40,958 nucleotides of DNA, taken from NCBI GenBank assembly GCA_036824045.1, contig DAITAZ010000033.1, positions 1 through 40,958 of the forward strand. Direction: 5' to 3'. Origin of the DNA: DAITAZ01 sp036824045 (GTDB lineage Bacteria; Pseudomonadota; Gammaproteobacteria; Burkholderiales; Rhodocyclaceae). Below, in pieces: positions 32,762 to 40,903 of the stretch (position 1 is its first letter; every line of letters begins with the position of its first letter). Both the position numbers and the translations under genes were made by a program. A model generated the notes under the pieces. The model was not told where the DNA came from, did not search any database, and worked only from the letters and a program-made list of their open reading frames with translations.

Positions 32762-32894
32762 TGGACTACCCTTTGGTCGTTGCGCGACATCCGCCCGCCA
32801 CCGCATGTACCCGGCCAGCCGGCTGCGGCGAGGCGGGCGTACTCACGGTGGCTGGACATGGGATCACAGGCGGGCAGGAACCCGCCTATCGGGT

Positions 32895-33980
32895 TCAGGT
32901 GGTGATTTCCCGCGACGAGATGCGGTACTTGAAATTGTCGGGGTCGAGGCTGTCGTGACGGCCCTGTGCGCTTTCCGCCTGCGGATACATCAGGAACGGG
33001 ACCTTCGCCCCGGCCGAGCCCGGGAGGCTGAGATCGTGGGCGTAGTTGTAGGCCAGCCAGTTCATTTCCCAACCGCCGAAGAGCATGCTCCGCGCCTCCT
33101 TCACGATGTCGTCGTTCAGGGTCAGCCCGGGCTTCTCTTCCAAGATCACCTTGCGCACGTCGGCGGGGTCCACCGGCACCCAGCCGTGGCCGGCCAGATA
33201 GAACTCAGCGCGACAGTGCTGCGCCTTGGTAATGTCGCCAGCCTTGCCGAGGGATTTGTAGCCCCGGTCCGAGTTGGCCACCCGGATGCCGTACACGTCC
33301 CGCGCCGGAATGCCGGCAGCCCGGGCCAGGCCCACGAAGATCGCATTGAGGTCCGCGCATTTACCGGACAGGGCATTGGCTTCAAGCATGTACTTCACGT
33401 CCCCCACCCCACAGCCTCGGGTCTTGGGGTCACGCACTGTGTTCTCCACCACCCAGTCGTAGATGGCGCGGGCTTTCTCCAGGTCGGTCCGGGCCTTGGC
33501 CTCGCGCACGATGCGCTGCGCCGTATCGCGGACGATGCCATCGGTGGGAATGTATTCCGTAGGCGCGAGATACAGTTTGAGCTGAGCCGGGTCCTCCTGG
33601 GGAACCATCCCCGCCACATTCAAATCCACCTTGCGGTTACGGGTCTGGAATCGGGAAACCAGCTCAACCACCGGGGCGGCCTCACCGTCTTTCCACTCCA
33701 CCGCCAGCAGGCCGGACCCGTAACGGGCCTCGGTCAGCACAGTGGCTTGCGCCATGTTGCCTTTCCACTCGTTGCCCAGCATCTTGAAGTAGTCGGTCGG
33801 TTGCGCGAGCGGCAGCGGCAGCCAGGCGCGGCAAAGCCCCTGCGCCTGAACGAGCTCAACCCGGGTTGTGACTTCAAAGGTCCGCCAAGGACGGGATTCA
33901 CCGGTAGCGGCGAAGCCTCGGGGCATCACGGTGACAGCCGCACCGGCGGCAGCGGCTTTCATGAAGTTGCGACGATCCAT
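32895..33980 (-). CDS. Tat-exported transglutaminase-like protein
   Basis: This 361-residue protein has a twin-arginine signal, DRRNFMKAAAAGAAV, and likely acts folded in the periplasm. The transglutaminase-like core (about 165-275) has the expected triad: Cys in LSGKCADLNAIFVGLARAAG, His in AQHCRAEFYL and Asp in WVPVDPADV. Proteins of this type act as cysteine proteases or amide-modifying enzymes, often of unknown substrate. It lies 133 bp upstream of, and on the same strand as, the ABC adaptor gene, so it may belong to that export unit. The ATG is preceded by AAGGAAA. Confidence 0.85.
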   Translation of the reverse strand: MDRRNFMKAAAAGAAVTVMPRGFAATGESRPWRTFEVTTRVELVQAQGLCRAWLPLPLAQPTDYFKMLGNEWKGNMAQATVLTEARYGSGLLAVEWKDGEAAPVVELVSRFQTRNRKVDLNVAGMVPQEDPAQLKLYLAPTEYIPTDGIVRDTAQRIVREAKARTDLEKARAIYDWVVENTVRDPKTRGCGVGDVKYMLEANALSGKCADLNAIFVGLARAAGIPARDVYGIRVANSDRGYKSLGKAGDITKAQHCRAEFYLAGHGWVPVDPADVRKVILEEKPGLTLNDDIVKEARSMLFGGWEMNWLAYNYAHDLSLPGSAGAKVPFLMYPQAESAQGRHDSLDPDNFKYRISSREITT

Positions 33981-34145
33981 TGAGTGTTTCCTTTTGGCAG
34001 ACGGGGCACAGGCTCCCTGGCCTTTCCCCGCGTGGTGGAGACGTTGGTGGCCGCGCCCGCCCGGCAGGGCGCCCGCACAGCCGAAAGCGAAGGCTAAACC
34101 GCCCCCTGCCTGCGAGCAAGCACAACGCCATCCAACCTTGGGCAG

Positions 34146-34667
34146 TCAGGGTTGCCGGGTGGGTCGGCCAATGGTTTCGAGACGCTTGACGATGGCCGCA
34201 TCGTCCCAAACCCGCTCCCCTACCGCCACCGCCCTGACCCGCTGCCCGCCGTCCACCACCCAGGTGGAGGGGACCGCCTTGCCGCCCCACTGGCGGAATA
34301 CCCCCATGTCCGTATCCCTGAGCACCAGCAAGTCCAAGGACATGTGGTCCACAAACTGGCGGATCTTTTCCCGGCTCTCGCCAATGTTGATCGCCAGGAC
34401 AGTCAGGCGTTCCTTGCCCAGGCGCCGTTCCAGCGCCTCCAGCGATAGCATTTCATCCATGCAGGGCGGGCACCAGGTCGCCCAGAAATGGACCAGCACC
34501 AGGCGCCCCTGGAAGTCCCCCAACCGATGGGTGCGGCCATCCACATCCTGCAGCGTCACCGGCGGTGCCACTGCACCCGGCAAGTCCTTGAGCTCGGTTG
34601 CCCCCACCGAGGCCATCGCGAGCGAAAACACCAAAGCAACAAATACCCGCACGAACACAGCTGCCAT
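34146..34667 (-). CDS. TlpA-like thioredoxin-fold lipid- or membrane-anchored redox protein
   Basis: This protein of about 173 residues has an N-terminal signal/anchor helix (VFVALVFSLAMASVGA) and a TlpA/ResA-type thioredoxin domain. The redox motif is WATWCPPC with WCPPC cysteines near residues 67-70, and the cis-Pro is in KAVPSTWVVD. The family acts in the periplasm on cytochrome c maturation or oxidative folding. It is divergent from norC (a c-type cytochrome), 185 bp apart, which fits a role in heme-protein assembly, but this is inference. ATG 34667 lacks room for a ribosome site; GTG at 34658 has AAGGA 8 nt upstream and is a good alternative. Confidence 0.82.
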   Translation of the reverse strand: MAAVFVRVFVALVFSLAMASVGATELKDLPGAVAPPVTLQDVDGRTHRLGDFQGRLVLVHFWATWCPPCMDEMLSLEALERRLGKERLTVLAINIGESREKIRQFVDHMSLDLLVLRDTDMGVFRQWGGKAVPSTWVVDGGQRVRAVAVGERVWDDAAIVKRLETIGRPTRQP

Positions 34668-34765
34668 CCTTCGCAAAAAATCCGGAAATAAGCGAGCACT
34701 ATGCCACGAGGGGCTTGCCGGCAATAGCAGGAAGCCCCCCCCAATCGCGGACCGCGCCCCCCTTT

Positions 34766-34779
34766 TTAGCAAACGTCAA
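34766..34779 (+). promoter_or_regulatory. Degenerate FNR/DNR-like box upstream of norC
   Basis: TTAGC-N4-GTCAA resembles the FNR/DNR consensus TTGAT/C-N4-A/GTCAA; the right half is perfect and the left half is weak. It is centred about 80 bp before the norC ATG. AACATT at 34804-34809 is a possible -10 at about the expected distance. Anaerobic or nitric-oxide control of norCB by this class of regulator is well established in general, but this site is only a candidate. Confidence 0.3.
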
Positions 34780-34852
34780 AGCGACCCCTTGCCCCCCGGC
34801 AGGAACATTCCGCCACGCTGCGAACCGCAGCCTGTCTATTTGGGAGGGCTCC

Positions 34853-35278
34853 ATGAGCGGGACATTCACAACCTCGATGGCGCGGAACATCTTCTACGGG
34901 GGGACAGTATTTTTCCTCCTGTTGTTCCTCGCACTCACGTTTGACACCACGGGTGCGCTACCGAAGCGCGATAACCGCGAAAACCTGACACCTCAGGTGA
35001 TCGCGGGCAAGAAAATATGGGAAACACGCAACTGCATCGGCTGCCATACGCTCCTTGGGGAGGGAGCCTATTACGCGCCGGAGCTGGGCAACGTGTATAA
35101 GCGCCGCGGCGGTGATTTCATCAAGGCATGGATCAAGTCCCAGCCGACCAACGCCCCGGGCCGTCGTCAGATGCCCCAATTCAACCTGTCCGAAAAGGAG
35201 CTGGACGATCTGGTGGCATTCCTGAAGTACACCTCGGAAATCAACACGGCTAACTGGCCGCCCAACATCGAGGGCTAA
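34853..35278 (+). CDS. norC: Nitric oxide reductase cytochrome c subunit
   Basis: This 141-residue membrane-anchored cytochrome c passes electrons to NorB. One N-terminal helix (about 14-30) anchors it. The heme motif CIGCH (Cys61, Cys64, His65) is followed by TLLGEGAYYAPELGNVYKRR, a NorC hallmark, and Met107 in RRQMPQFNLS is the axial ligand. Its length is close to the family norm (about 146). GGGAGGGCTCC precedes the ATG at 34853; the frame is open upstream but has no NorC similarity. It lies 36 bp before norB. Confidence 0.95.
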   Translation: MSGTFTTSMARNIFYGGTVFFLLLFLALTFDTTGALPKRDNRENLTPQVIAGKKIWETRNCIGCHTLLGEGAYYAPELGNVYKRRGGDFIKAWIKSQPTNAPGRRQMPQFNLSEKELDDLVAFLKYTSEINTANWPPNIEG

Positions 35279-35314
35279 ACGGCACCGTATCGGGTCTTGA
35301 TAGGAGCAATAACC

Positions 35315-36694
35315 ATGCAATACAAATCCCAGGCGGTCTCGCGGCTATATTTCATGGCGGCGATTGGCCTCTTTGCCGGGCAGGTGCTGTTTGGCCTGAT
35401 CCTCGGCCTCCAGTACGTGATCGGGGACTTCCTGTTCCCCGCCATTCCGTTCAACGTGGCACGGATGGTACACACCAACCTGCTCATCGTGTGGCTGCTG
35501 TTCGGCTTCATGGGGGGCGCCTACTTCCTGATTCCGGAGGAATCGGAAACCGAGCTGTATAGTCCAAAACTGGCCGTTGCCCTGTTCTGGATCTTCCTGG
35601 TGGCAGGGGCATTGACCGTTGTCGGCTACCTCTCGCTGCCGTATGCCACACTGGCCAGCCTGACCGGCAACGACCTGCTCGAAACCATGGGGCGGGAGTT
35701 CCTTGAACAGCCGCTGGTGACGAAGCTGGGCATCGTGGTGGTCGCCCTGGCGTTCCTGTTCAATATCACCATGACCGTACTGAAGGGACGCAAGACGGCG
35801 ATCAGCACCGTTCTGTTGATCGGTCTGTGGGGGCTGGCCGTGATGTTCCTGTTCAGCTTCTACAACCCCTCCAATCTGGTGCTGGACAAGTATTACTGGT
35901 GGTGGGTGGTGCACCTTTGGGTGGAAGGCGTGTGGGAACTGATCCTGGGCTCCCTGCTGGCCTTCGTACTGATCAAGGTGACCGGCGTGGACCGGGAAGT
36001 CATCGAGAAGTGGCTGTATGTGATCATCACGCTGACCCTGATCACCGGCATCATCGGGACGGGACACCACTACTACTGGATCGGCACGCCGGAATACTGG
36101 CAATGGTGGGGTAGCGTGTTCTCCGCGCTGGAACCCATCCCCTTCTTCGCCATGACTGTGTTTGCTTTCAACATGGTGAACCGTCGCCGTCGCGAGCATC
36201 CCAATCGTGCCGCCACCCTGTGGGCCTTGGGTACCGGCGTGATGGCCTTCCTGGGTGCTGGCGTGTGGGGCTTCCTGCACACCCTGGCTCCGGTCAACTA
36301 CTACACCCACGGCACACAAATCACCGCCGCTCATGGCCACATGGCCTTCTACGGCGCCTACGCCATGGTCGTGCTCTGCATCATCAGCTATGCCATGCCG
36401 CTGATGCGCGGTCGTGCTGCCAATTCTGACCGGGCACAGGTAGTGGAAATGTGGGCGTTCTGGCTGATGACCATCGCCATGGTGTTCATCACGCTGTTCC
36501 TCACCGCCGCCGGTATCCTCCAAGTGTGGCTGCAGCGCTTCTCCGCCAGCCCCATCCCGTTCATGCAGGCGCAGGACCAGATCAGCCTGTTCTACTGGAT
36601 GCGTGAGTTCACTGGCGTGGTGTTCCTGATTGGTCTGGTGCTCTACATCGCCAGCTTCTTTGTGGGTGGTGAGGAAAAAGCCAAAGCAGCCTGA
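35315..36694 (+). CDS. norB: Nitric oxide reductase catalytic subunit
   Basis: This 459-residue inner-membrane subunit of cNOR reduces 2 NO to N2O using electrons from NorC. Twelve helices are expected. All metal ligands match Pseudomonas NorB with a shift of seven: His53 and His342 for heme b, His340 for heme b3, His200, His251 and His252 for FeB, with Glu204, Glu208 and Glu273 conserved. Motifs are RMVHTNLL, VHLWVEGVWE, GTGHHYYWIGTPE and AAHGHMAFYGA. An AGGAG site precedes the ATG at 35315. The norD, norQ and norE accessory genes are not in the window; a terminator follows norB. Confidence 0.96.
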   Translation: MQYKSQAVSRLYFMAAIGLFAGQVLFGLILGLQYVIGDFLFPAIPFNVARMVHTNLLIVWLLFGFMGGAYFLIPEESETELYSPKLAVALFWIFLVAGALTVVGYLSLPYATLASLTGNDLLETMGREFLEQPLVTKLGIVVVALAFLFNITMTVLKGRKTAISTVLLIGLWGLAVMFLFSFYNPSNLVLDKYYWWWVVHLWVEGVWELILGSLLAFVLIKVTGVDREVIEKWLYVIITLTLITGIIGTGHHYYWIGTPEYWQWWGSVFSALEPIPFFAMTVFAFNMVNRRRREHPNRAATLWALGTGVMAFLGAGVWGFLHTLAPVNYYTHGTQITAAHGHMAFYGAYAMVVLCIISYAMPLMRGRAANSDRAQVVEMWAFWLMTIAMVFITLFLTAAGILQVWLQRFSASPIPFMQAQDQISLFYWMREFTGVVFLIGLVLYIASFFVGGEEKAKAA

Positions 36695-36744
36695 GTACTG
36701 CGGCGCTTATCCAGCGCGGCCCCGCAAGGGGTCGCTCACCTCTG

Positions 36745-36771
36745 AACCCGGCTCGATGCCGGGTTTTTCTT
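36745..36771 (+). terminator. Rho-independent terminator after norB
   Basis: An 8-bp stem, AACCCGGC and GCCGGGTT, closes a 5-nt loop and runs into a T-rich tract (GTTTTTCTTG). It lies 51 bp after the norB stop and ends the norCB transcript. Confidence 0.88.
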
Positions 36772-36894
36772 GTTTACCATCCTGAATGCACTGGCCTTGC
36801 CGCCGCAAACGCTGCCGCAAGAGGCATAGTCCCTTCTGGCCCGCCGCCCGATGTGGTATTCAAGTACTGTTTCATTACTTTGTTTACTGATGAA

Positions 36895-36924
36895 GGACTC
36901 GAGGGATACGCAACCATCGAGTCC
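36895..36924 (+). repeat. Inverted repeat upstream of the DUF2062 gene
   Basis: GGACTCGA (36895-36902) and TCGAGTCC (36917-36924) are perfect inverted copies separated by 14 nt. They end 17 nt before the DUF2062 ATG, so they could fold in its leader near the ribosome site or bind a regulator. The rest of the 247-bp gap after norB holds only the terminator. Confidence 0.35.
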
Positions 36925-36941
36925 GGCTCTCCCCGACATCC

Positions 36942-37484
36942 ATGCGCAAGCTACTGCGGCGCTACCTGCCCTCCGCTGAACAAATCCGAGAGAATCGCTG
37001 GCTGGCCATGTTCGGCCAGACACTGACGCATCCCCGCCTTTGGCATCTCAATCGCCATTCGGCTGCCGGTGGCGTTGCGATCGGGATGTTCTGCGGACTA
37101 ATTCCCGGCCCCTTGCAGATGCTCGGGGCGACTGTCGGCTGTCTGATCTTCCGGGTCAATCTGCCATTGGCGCTGCTATGCACCCTCTACACCAACCCGC
37201 TGACCATCGCTCCACTCTATTTCGCAGCGTTCGCGATGGGCAATTGGGTACTCGGACAAGACCCGGGCGAGCTGACACCGCCGCCTGAGTGGGATGGCTC
37301 CGTCAGCGCCTGGCTCGCCCAGACGCTGGACTGGATGAGCGGATTGGGGCAACCGCTCGCCATCGGGCTTGTACTGCTTGCCAGCTCTCTCTCCGCACTG
37401 GGCTATCTGGTCGTGTGGGGCATGTGGCGATGGAACTTGGTGCGCAGCCTGCGGGAGCGCAGGCGTCAGTACCCGAAAAGCTGA
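36942..37484 (+). CDS. DUF2062 membrane protein
   Basis: This 180-residue protein has a basic, amphipathic N terminus and several hydrophobic segments (about 42-66, 70-92 and 135-165). The DUF2062 pattern appears as AAGGVAIGMFCGLIPGPLQML (42-62) and NLPLALLCTLYTNPLTIAPLYF (73-94). It ends in a basic tail (RERRRQYPKS). The function of the family is not known. It is on the same strand as the potassium channel gene 26 bp downstream. Confidence 0.82.
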   Translation: MRKLLRRYLPSAEQIRENRWLAMFGQTLTHPRLWHLNRHSAAGGVAIGMFCGLIPGPLQMLGATVGCLIFRVNLPLALLCTLYTNPLTIAPLYFAAFAMGNWVLGQDPGELTPPPEWDGSVSAWLAQTLDWMSGLGQPLAIGLVLLASSLSALGYLVVWGMWRWNLVRSLRERRRQYPKS

Positions 37485-37510
37485 AACCTGATTGATTGCT
37501 CGAACCATCC

Positions 37511-38548
37511 ATGGAAAAACATCTGCCCGTCAACGCTCGCCGCGTCTACAACAAGATGCTCTGGGGCGGGGTTTTGCTGTTCGTCCTGTCCATCGTGGGC
37601 AGCATCGGCTTCAAGCTAATCGGAGGCCCCCAGACATCCTGGATCGACGCGATCTACATGACCTTCATCACCATCGCCACCATCGGCTACGGAGAAATCG
37701 TCGATCTCTCTCACAAGCCATGGGGCCGGGTCTTCGCCATGTTTGTCGGTGGCGCAGGGCTGGGAACCCTTTGGTTCCTGTTCTCGGCTCTGACCGTCTT
37801 CTTCCTCGAAACTGATCTCAATTCCGCCTGGGCACGCAAACGTATGGAACGGCTGATCCGCAAACTTCACGGTCACTACATCATCTGCGGCTACGGTCGC
37901 GTCGGGCGCAATGTGGCCCAAGAGCTGGAAGCCACCAACCGGCACTTCGTTACCATCGACGAAGACCTGGAGATGCTCCTGCAGCAGAAGGAGCGCAACG
38001 CCGGCCTGCTCTATCTGCACGGCGATGCGAGCGACGACGACATGTTGATCGCCGCCGACATCGAAGACGCGAAGGGGGTATTTGCCGTGACGGGTGACGA
38101 CAGCCGCAACCTGATGATCGTGTTGACGGCCCGTCAATTGAACCCGAAGGCACGGATCGTGGCCCGATGCCACGAGGTTCGCAACATTGACAAGATGCGC
38201 AAGGCAGGCGCGGACACAGTGGTATCACCGGATTTCACCGGCGGCATGCGCATCGCTGCGGCGATGATTCGCCCTCAGGTCATCACCTTTCTGGACGAGA
38301 TGCTCCGTTCGGAACATCGGCTGAGGCTCGAGGAGGTCACGATCCCAGCCAACTTCGAGCGCCGTCCGCTCTCCGCCCTGGCACTGACCAGCACCAGCTT
38401 CATCTTGCTGGCTGTCCGGGTGGCCGGCGACTGGGTATTCAACCCAGGGCACGAATTCCCGCTGGAGGCTGGCCAAGCGCTGATTGTGATGGCGTCTCCG
38501 GCAGGGCGCCACGAACTGGAGTCAATCCTGGCCAGTTCCGCGTCCTGA
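37511..38548 (+). CDS. RCK-containing potassium channel
   Basis: This 345-residue protein has two membrane helices (about 20-42 and 70-92) flanking a pore loop with selectivity filter TIATIGYGE. It is followed by a cytosolic RCK_N/TrkA-N Rossmann domain (GYGRVGRNVAQELE near 124-137, plus a GDASDDDML loop) and an RCK_C domain (about 255-340). This is the architecture of MthK/Kch-type channels. The ATG at 37511 is chosen because the upstream TTG at 37496 adds only five residues. It is 26 bp after the DUF2062 gene and converges on ppiD with a strong hairpin between them. Confidence 0.9.
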   Translation: MEKHLPVNARRVYNKMLWGGVLLFVLSIVGSIGFKLIGGPQTSWIDAIYMTFITIATIGYGEIVDLSHKPWGRVFAMFVGGAGLGTLWFLFSALTVFFLETDLNSAWARKRMERLIRKLHGHYIICGYGRVGRNVAQELEATNRHFVTIDEDLEMLLQQKERNAGLLYLHGDASDDDMLIAADIEDAKGVFAVTGDDSRNLMIVLTARQLNPKARIVARCHEVRNIDKMRKAGADTVVSPDFTGGMRIAAAMIRPQVITFLDEMLRSEHRLRLEEVTIPANFERRPLSALALTSTSFILLAVRVAGDWVFNPGHEFPLEAGQALIVMASPAGRHELESILASSAS

Positions 38549-38605
38549 CCCATGCGCACCCGGGCCCCCTGCTGAAGCCTTTTCCCCGTTTCATTCGCCC
38601 CAAAC

Positions 38606-38636
38606 AACAAGGGCCCTGTACGACAGGGCCCTTGTT
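38606..38636. terminator. Strong bidirectional hairpin between the channel gene and ppiD
   Basis: A perfect 14-bp stem (AACAAGGGCCCTGT and its complement) closes a tiny loop of about 3 nt in the gap between two convergent genes. On the minus strand it is followed by a U-rich run (TTGTTGTTTG), making it a good terminator for ppiD. On the plus strand the tail is weaker. Confidence 0.72.
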
Positions 38637-38662
38637 GGCGAACATGCGCACTAGCGCGCGTC

Positions 38663-40567
38663 TTACCGCTCCCGGACTTCGAGCGCGGACTCGTTGATTT
38701 TTACCGGGAAGCGCTGCTTCAGAGCCCTCAGATACGCCCCCAGGTCTTCCTGATTGAACAACTGGGCAAACCGCTCCTTCATCTGCTTGTCCTTGTCGTC
38801 CCCCGTTTGGATTGCCGGGCGCTCCACAGCCGAAATCCGGAACAACTGGAAACCAACACCCGGCACCTCGGCGCCGACGAAGGCCGGCAACTTCTCCGTT
38901 TTTGCCGAGAAGACGGCCCGCTCGGCCGAAGGGGCCAATCCTGTAGCAGTCAGGCGTGCAACCTTGCGCGCCGAGCTCCACGTCACACCGTCTACCGTCT
39001 CGCCCTTTGCCAAAAGCTCCAGCTTGCTCTTGCCGTCCTTCGCCGCAAGCTTCAGCGCTTCGTCCAGCACCAACCGCTTTTCGATCTCCACTCGCACTTC
39101 GTCGAACGGCCGAAGAGTAGAGGCCTTGTGTTCCATCACCCGGGCGGAAATCAGGGTATTCCCCCCAACATCCACAGCGGGAATGTTGCGGCCATTCTTG
39201 ATGGCGTCGTCCGAGAACAGGGCCGCTTCAACCTTGGGCTGATTCAGCGGAGGCACCAACCGTCCTTTGGTCACCCAATCGCTGTGCAATACCTTGAGCT
39301 TCAGCTTTTCCGCCACCGGCTCAAGGCTGTCAGCCTGCTCATACACCATGTTTGAGAAAGTCTCTGCGGCTTCGCCAAAGTTCTTGGAAGACTTCTGGCG
39401 TTTCAACTCGGCAGCAATCTCGCCACTCACGTCCTGAAGCGCTTTCGCCTTCGCAGGCTTGACACCTGTCAGGTGAATGATGTGGAACCCGAAATCCGAG
39501 CGAACGACGTCGCTCACTTTGCCTTCGGCCAAAGCAAAAGCGGCGTCTTCAAACGGCTTGACCATCATCCCCCGGCCAAAGAATCCAAGATCGCCACCTT
39601 TCGCGGCAGAACCCGGGTCCTGTGAATGCTCTTTTGCCAGCTTGGCGAATGCTCCAGGATTGGCTTGCAACTGCTTCATCAACCCATCAGCCTTCGACTT
39701 CGCCGCCAGCACCTGTTCCTCGGGTGCGTCTTTCGGCACGGGGATCAAGATATGGCTGGCACGCCGCTCTTCCCCCTGTCCGTAACGCCCCTGATTGGCA
39801 TCGTAGAAAGCCTTAATCTCACCTTCACTCACCGTAACCTGTTGGGACAAGGCTTCGGCGTTGAACACCACATACGCGACCTTGATCTGTTCGGGAACTT
39901 CAAACAGCCGGCGGTTGGACTCGTAATAAGTCTTGGCAGCGTCAGGGGACAACTTGACCTGAGACACATACATTTCGGGGGACAACACGGCTTGTGCAAC
40001 TTCACGGCTCTCCCGCTGAATTGCCAACCACCGCTCACCGATCACGCCCGAAACGATCGTGGTTCCACCAATCGACGAGGCCAGACGCCGCAAGGTTTCA
40101 TCCTGGCGGAGACGAGCCTCGAACCCTCCTTCAGTAAGCCCCTGAGCCTTGAGCAACGAGCTATACCGCGCCTTGGAGAACTGACCGTTCTCTTGCAAGG
40201 CGGGGATTCCAGCAATGATCTCCCTCAACTGATCATCCCCAAGGGCAAGCTGGCCACGGTGCGCTTGAAGCATTAACAGGCGCTCTTCAACGGCGCCATC
40301 GAGAATCTCGGCGCGAACCCCAGGGGAGTCGAGCATTTGCGAATCAAAACGCCCACCCATCTGCTGACGCAGTCTGTCCTGGCGTTCACGCAAAATACTC
40401 TGCCATTCCTGCTGCGAGATTTTCATCTCACCGATCGTGGCCACATCCCCACTCGCGTCACTGGCATTACGCACATAGGAATCCACCCCCCACAGTGCAA
40501 ACGGCAAGGTGATCAGCAGCAAGAAAATCTGAACAATTCGTTTGTTGTTTCGTACGGCGTCAAACAT
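38663..40567 (-). CDS. ppiD: Peptidyl-prolyl cis-trans isomerase PpiD (SurA_N/parvulin family)
   Basis: This 634-residue periplasmic folding factor is anchored to the inner membrane. It begins MFDAVRNNKRIVQ and has one helix at about residues 13-30, then the SurA_N-like chaperone region (SQQEWQSILRERQDRLRQQ near 50-70). The parvulin domain (about 260-365) has RRASHILIP, GGDLGFFGRGMMVKPFEDAAF and SDFGFHIIHLTG. The C-terminal part is a further helical region. The length is about that of E. coli PpiD (623). The ATG at 40567 gives the family N terminus; a further in-frame ATG at 40615 does not. Two tRNA genes lie upstream. Confidence 0.93.
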   Translation of the reverse strand: MFDAVRNNKRIVQIFLLLITLPFALWGVDSYVRNASDASGDVATIGEMKISQQEWQSILRERQDRLRQQMGGRFDSQMLDSPGVRAEILDGAVEERLLMLQAHRGQLALGDDQLREIIAGIPALQENGQFSKARYSSLLKAQGLTEGGFEARLRQDETLRRLASSIGGTTIVSGVIGERWLAIQRESREVAQAVLSPEMYVSQVKLSPDAAKTYYESNRRLFEVPEQIKVAYVVFNAEALSQQVTVSEGEIKAFYDANQGRYGQGEERRASHILIPVPKDAPEEQVLAAKSKADGLMKQLQANPGAFAKLAKEHSQDPGSAAKGGDLGFFGRGMMVKPFEDAAFALAEGKVSDVVRSDFGFHIIHLTGVKPAKAKALQDVSGEIAAELKRQKSSKNFGEAAETFSNMVYEQADSLEPVAEKLKLKVLHSDWVTKGRLVPPLNQPKVEAALFSDDAIKNGRNIPAVDVGGNTLISARVMEHKASTLRPFDEVRVEIEKRLVLDEALKLAAKDGKSKLELLAKGETVDGVTWSSARKVARLTATGLAPSAERAVFSAKTEKLPAFVGAEVPGVGFQLFRISAVERPAIQTGDDKDKQMKERFAQLFNQEDLGAYLRALKQRFPVKINESALEVRER

Positions 40568-40642
40568 GGCGATACGGGGTTCCAACAGTTGAGGGAAGCT
40601 TGGCAGCGACAGCAATTACCAAGGATAGTCAGCACACGAAAC

Positions 40643-40669
40643 AAAAAAGGCGAACACCCGTTCGCCTTT
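40643..40669 (-). terminator. Terminator of tRNA-Asp
   Basis: A 10-bp stem (40646-40655 and 40660-40669) with a 4-nt loop ends in a T run on the minus strand (complement of AAAAAA at 40643-40648). It starts 10 nt after the CCA end of tRNA-Asp. Confidence 0.85.
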
Positions 40670-40678
40670 GCATGGAAC

Positions 40679-40755
40679 TGGCGGAGTGGACGGGACTCGA
40701 ACCCGCGACCCCCGGCGTGACAGGCCGGTATTCTAACCGACTGAACTACCACTCC
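40679..40755 (-). tRNA. tRNA-Asp (anticodon GTC)
   Basis: This 77-nt tRNA has the full cloverleaf: acceptor GGAGTGG/CCACTCC, anticodon loop CTGTCAC, T loop TTCGAGT and an encoded 3' CCA. Its position upstream of ppiD is common in betaproteobacteria. Confidence 0.97.
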
Positions 40756-40787
40756 TTTTTCGGCTGACAACTCAAAACCGACTCTGA

Positions 40788-40793
40788 ATTATA
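40788..40793 (-). promoter_or_regulatory. -10 element of the tRNA-Asp promoter
   Basis: TATAAT reads on the minus strand about 32 bp upstream of the tRNA-Asp 5' end. A clear -35 was not identified, so the assignment rests on the perfect -10 and its position. Confidence 0.5.
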
Positions 40794-40838
40794 ACGACCC
40801 CGCACATGTTCAGGCAGCAGACGCGATAACTCGGGCAA

Positions 40839-40865
40839 AAAAAACGGCCACAAAGGCCGTTTTTT
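40839..40865 (-). terminator. Terminator downstream of tRNA-Val
   Basis: A perfect 11-bp stem (AAAAAACGGCC and GGCCGTTTTTT) closes a 5-nt loop and ends in a T run on the minus strand. It lies 39 nt beyond the CCA of tRNA-Val and separates it from the tRNA-Asp unit. Confidence 0.88.
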
Positions 40866-40903
40866 CATGGAATTTACTGTTCAGATACCAACGCTGGTCA
40901 CGT

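Noticed and set aside
30728..32905. Long plus-strand open frame opposite the ABC exporter genes
   Set aside because: Antisense shadow of clearly identified ATPase, permease and adaptor genes.
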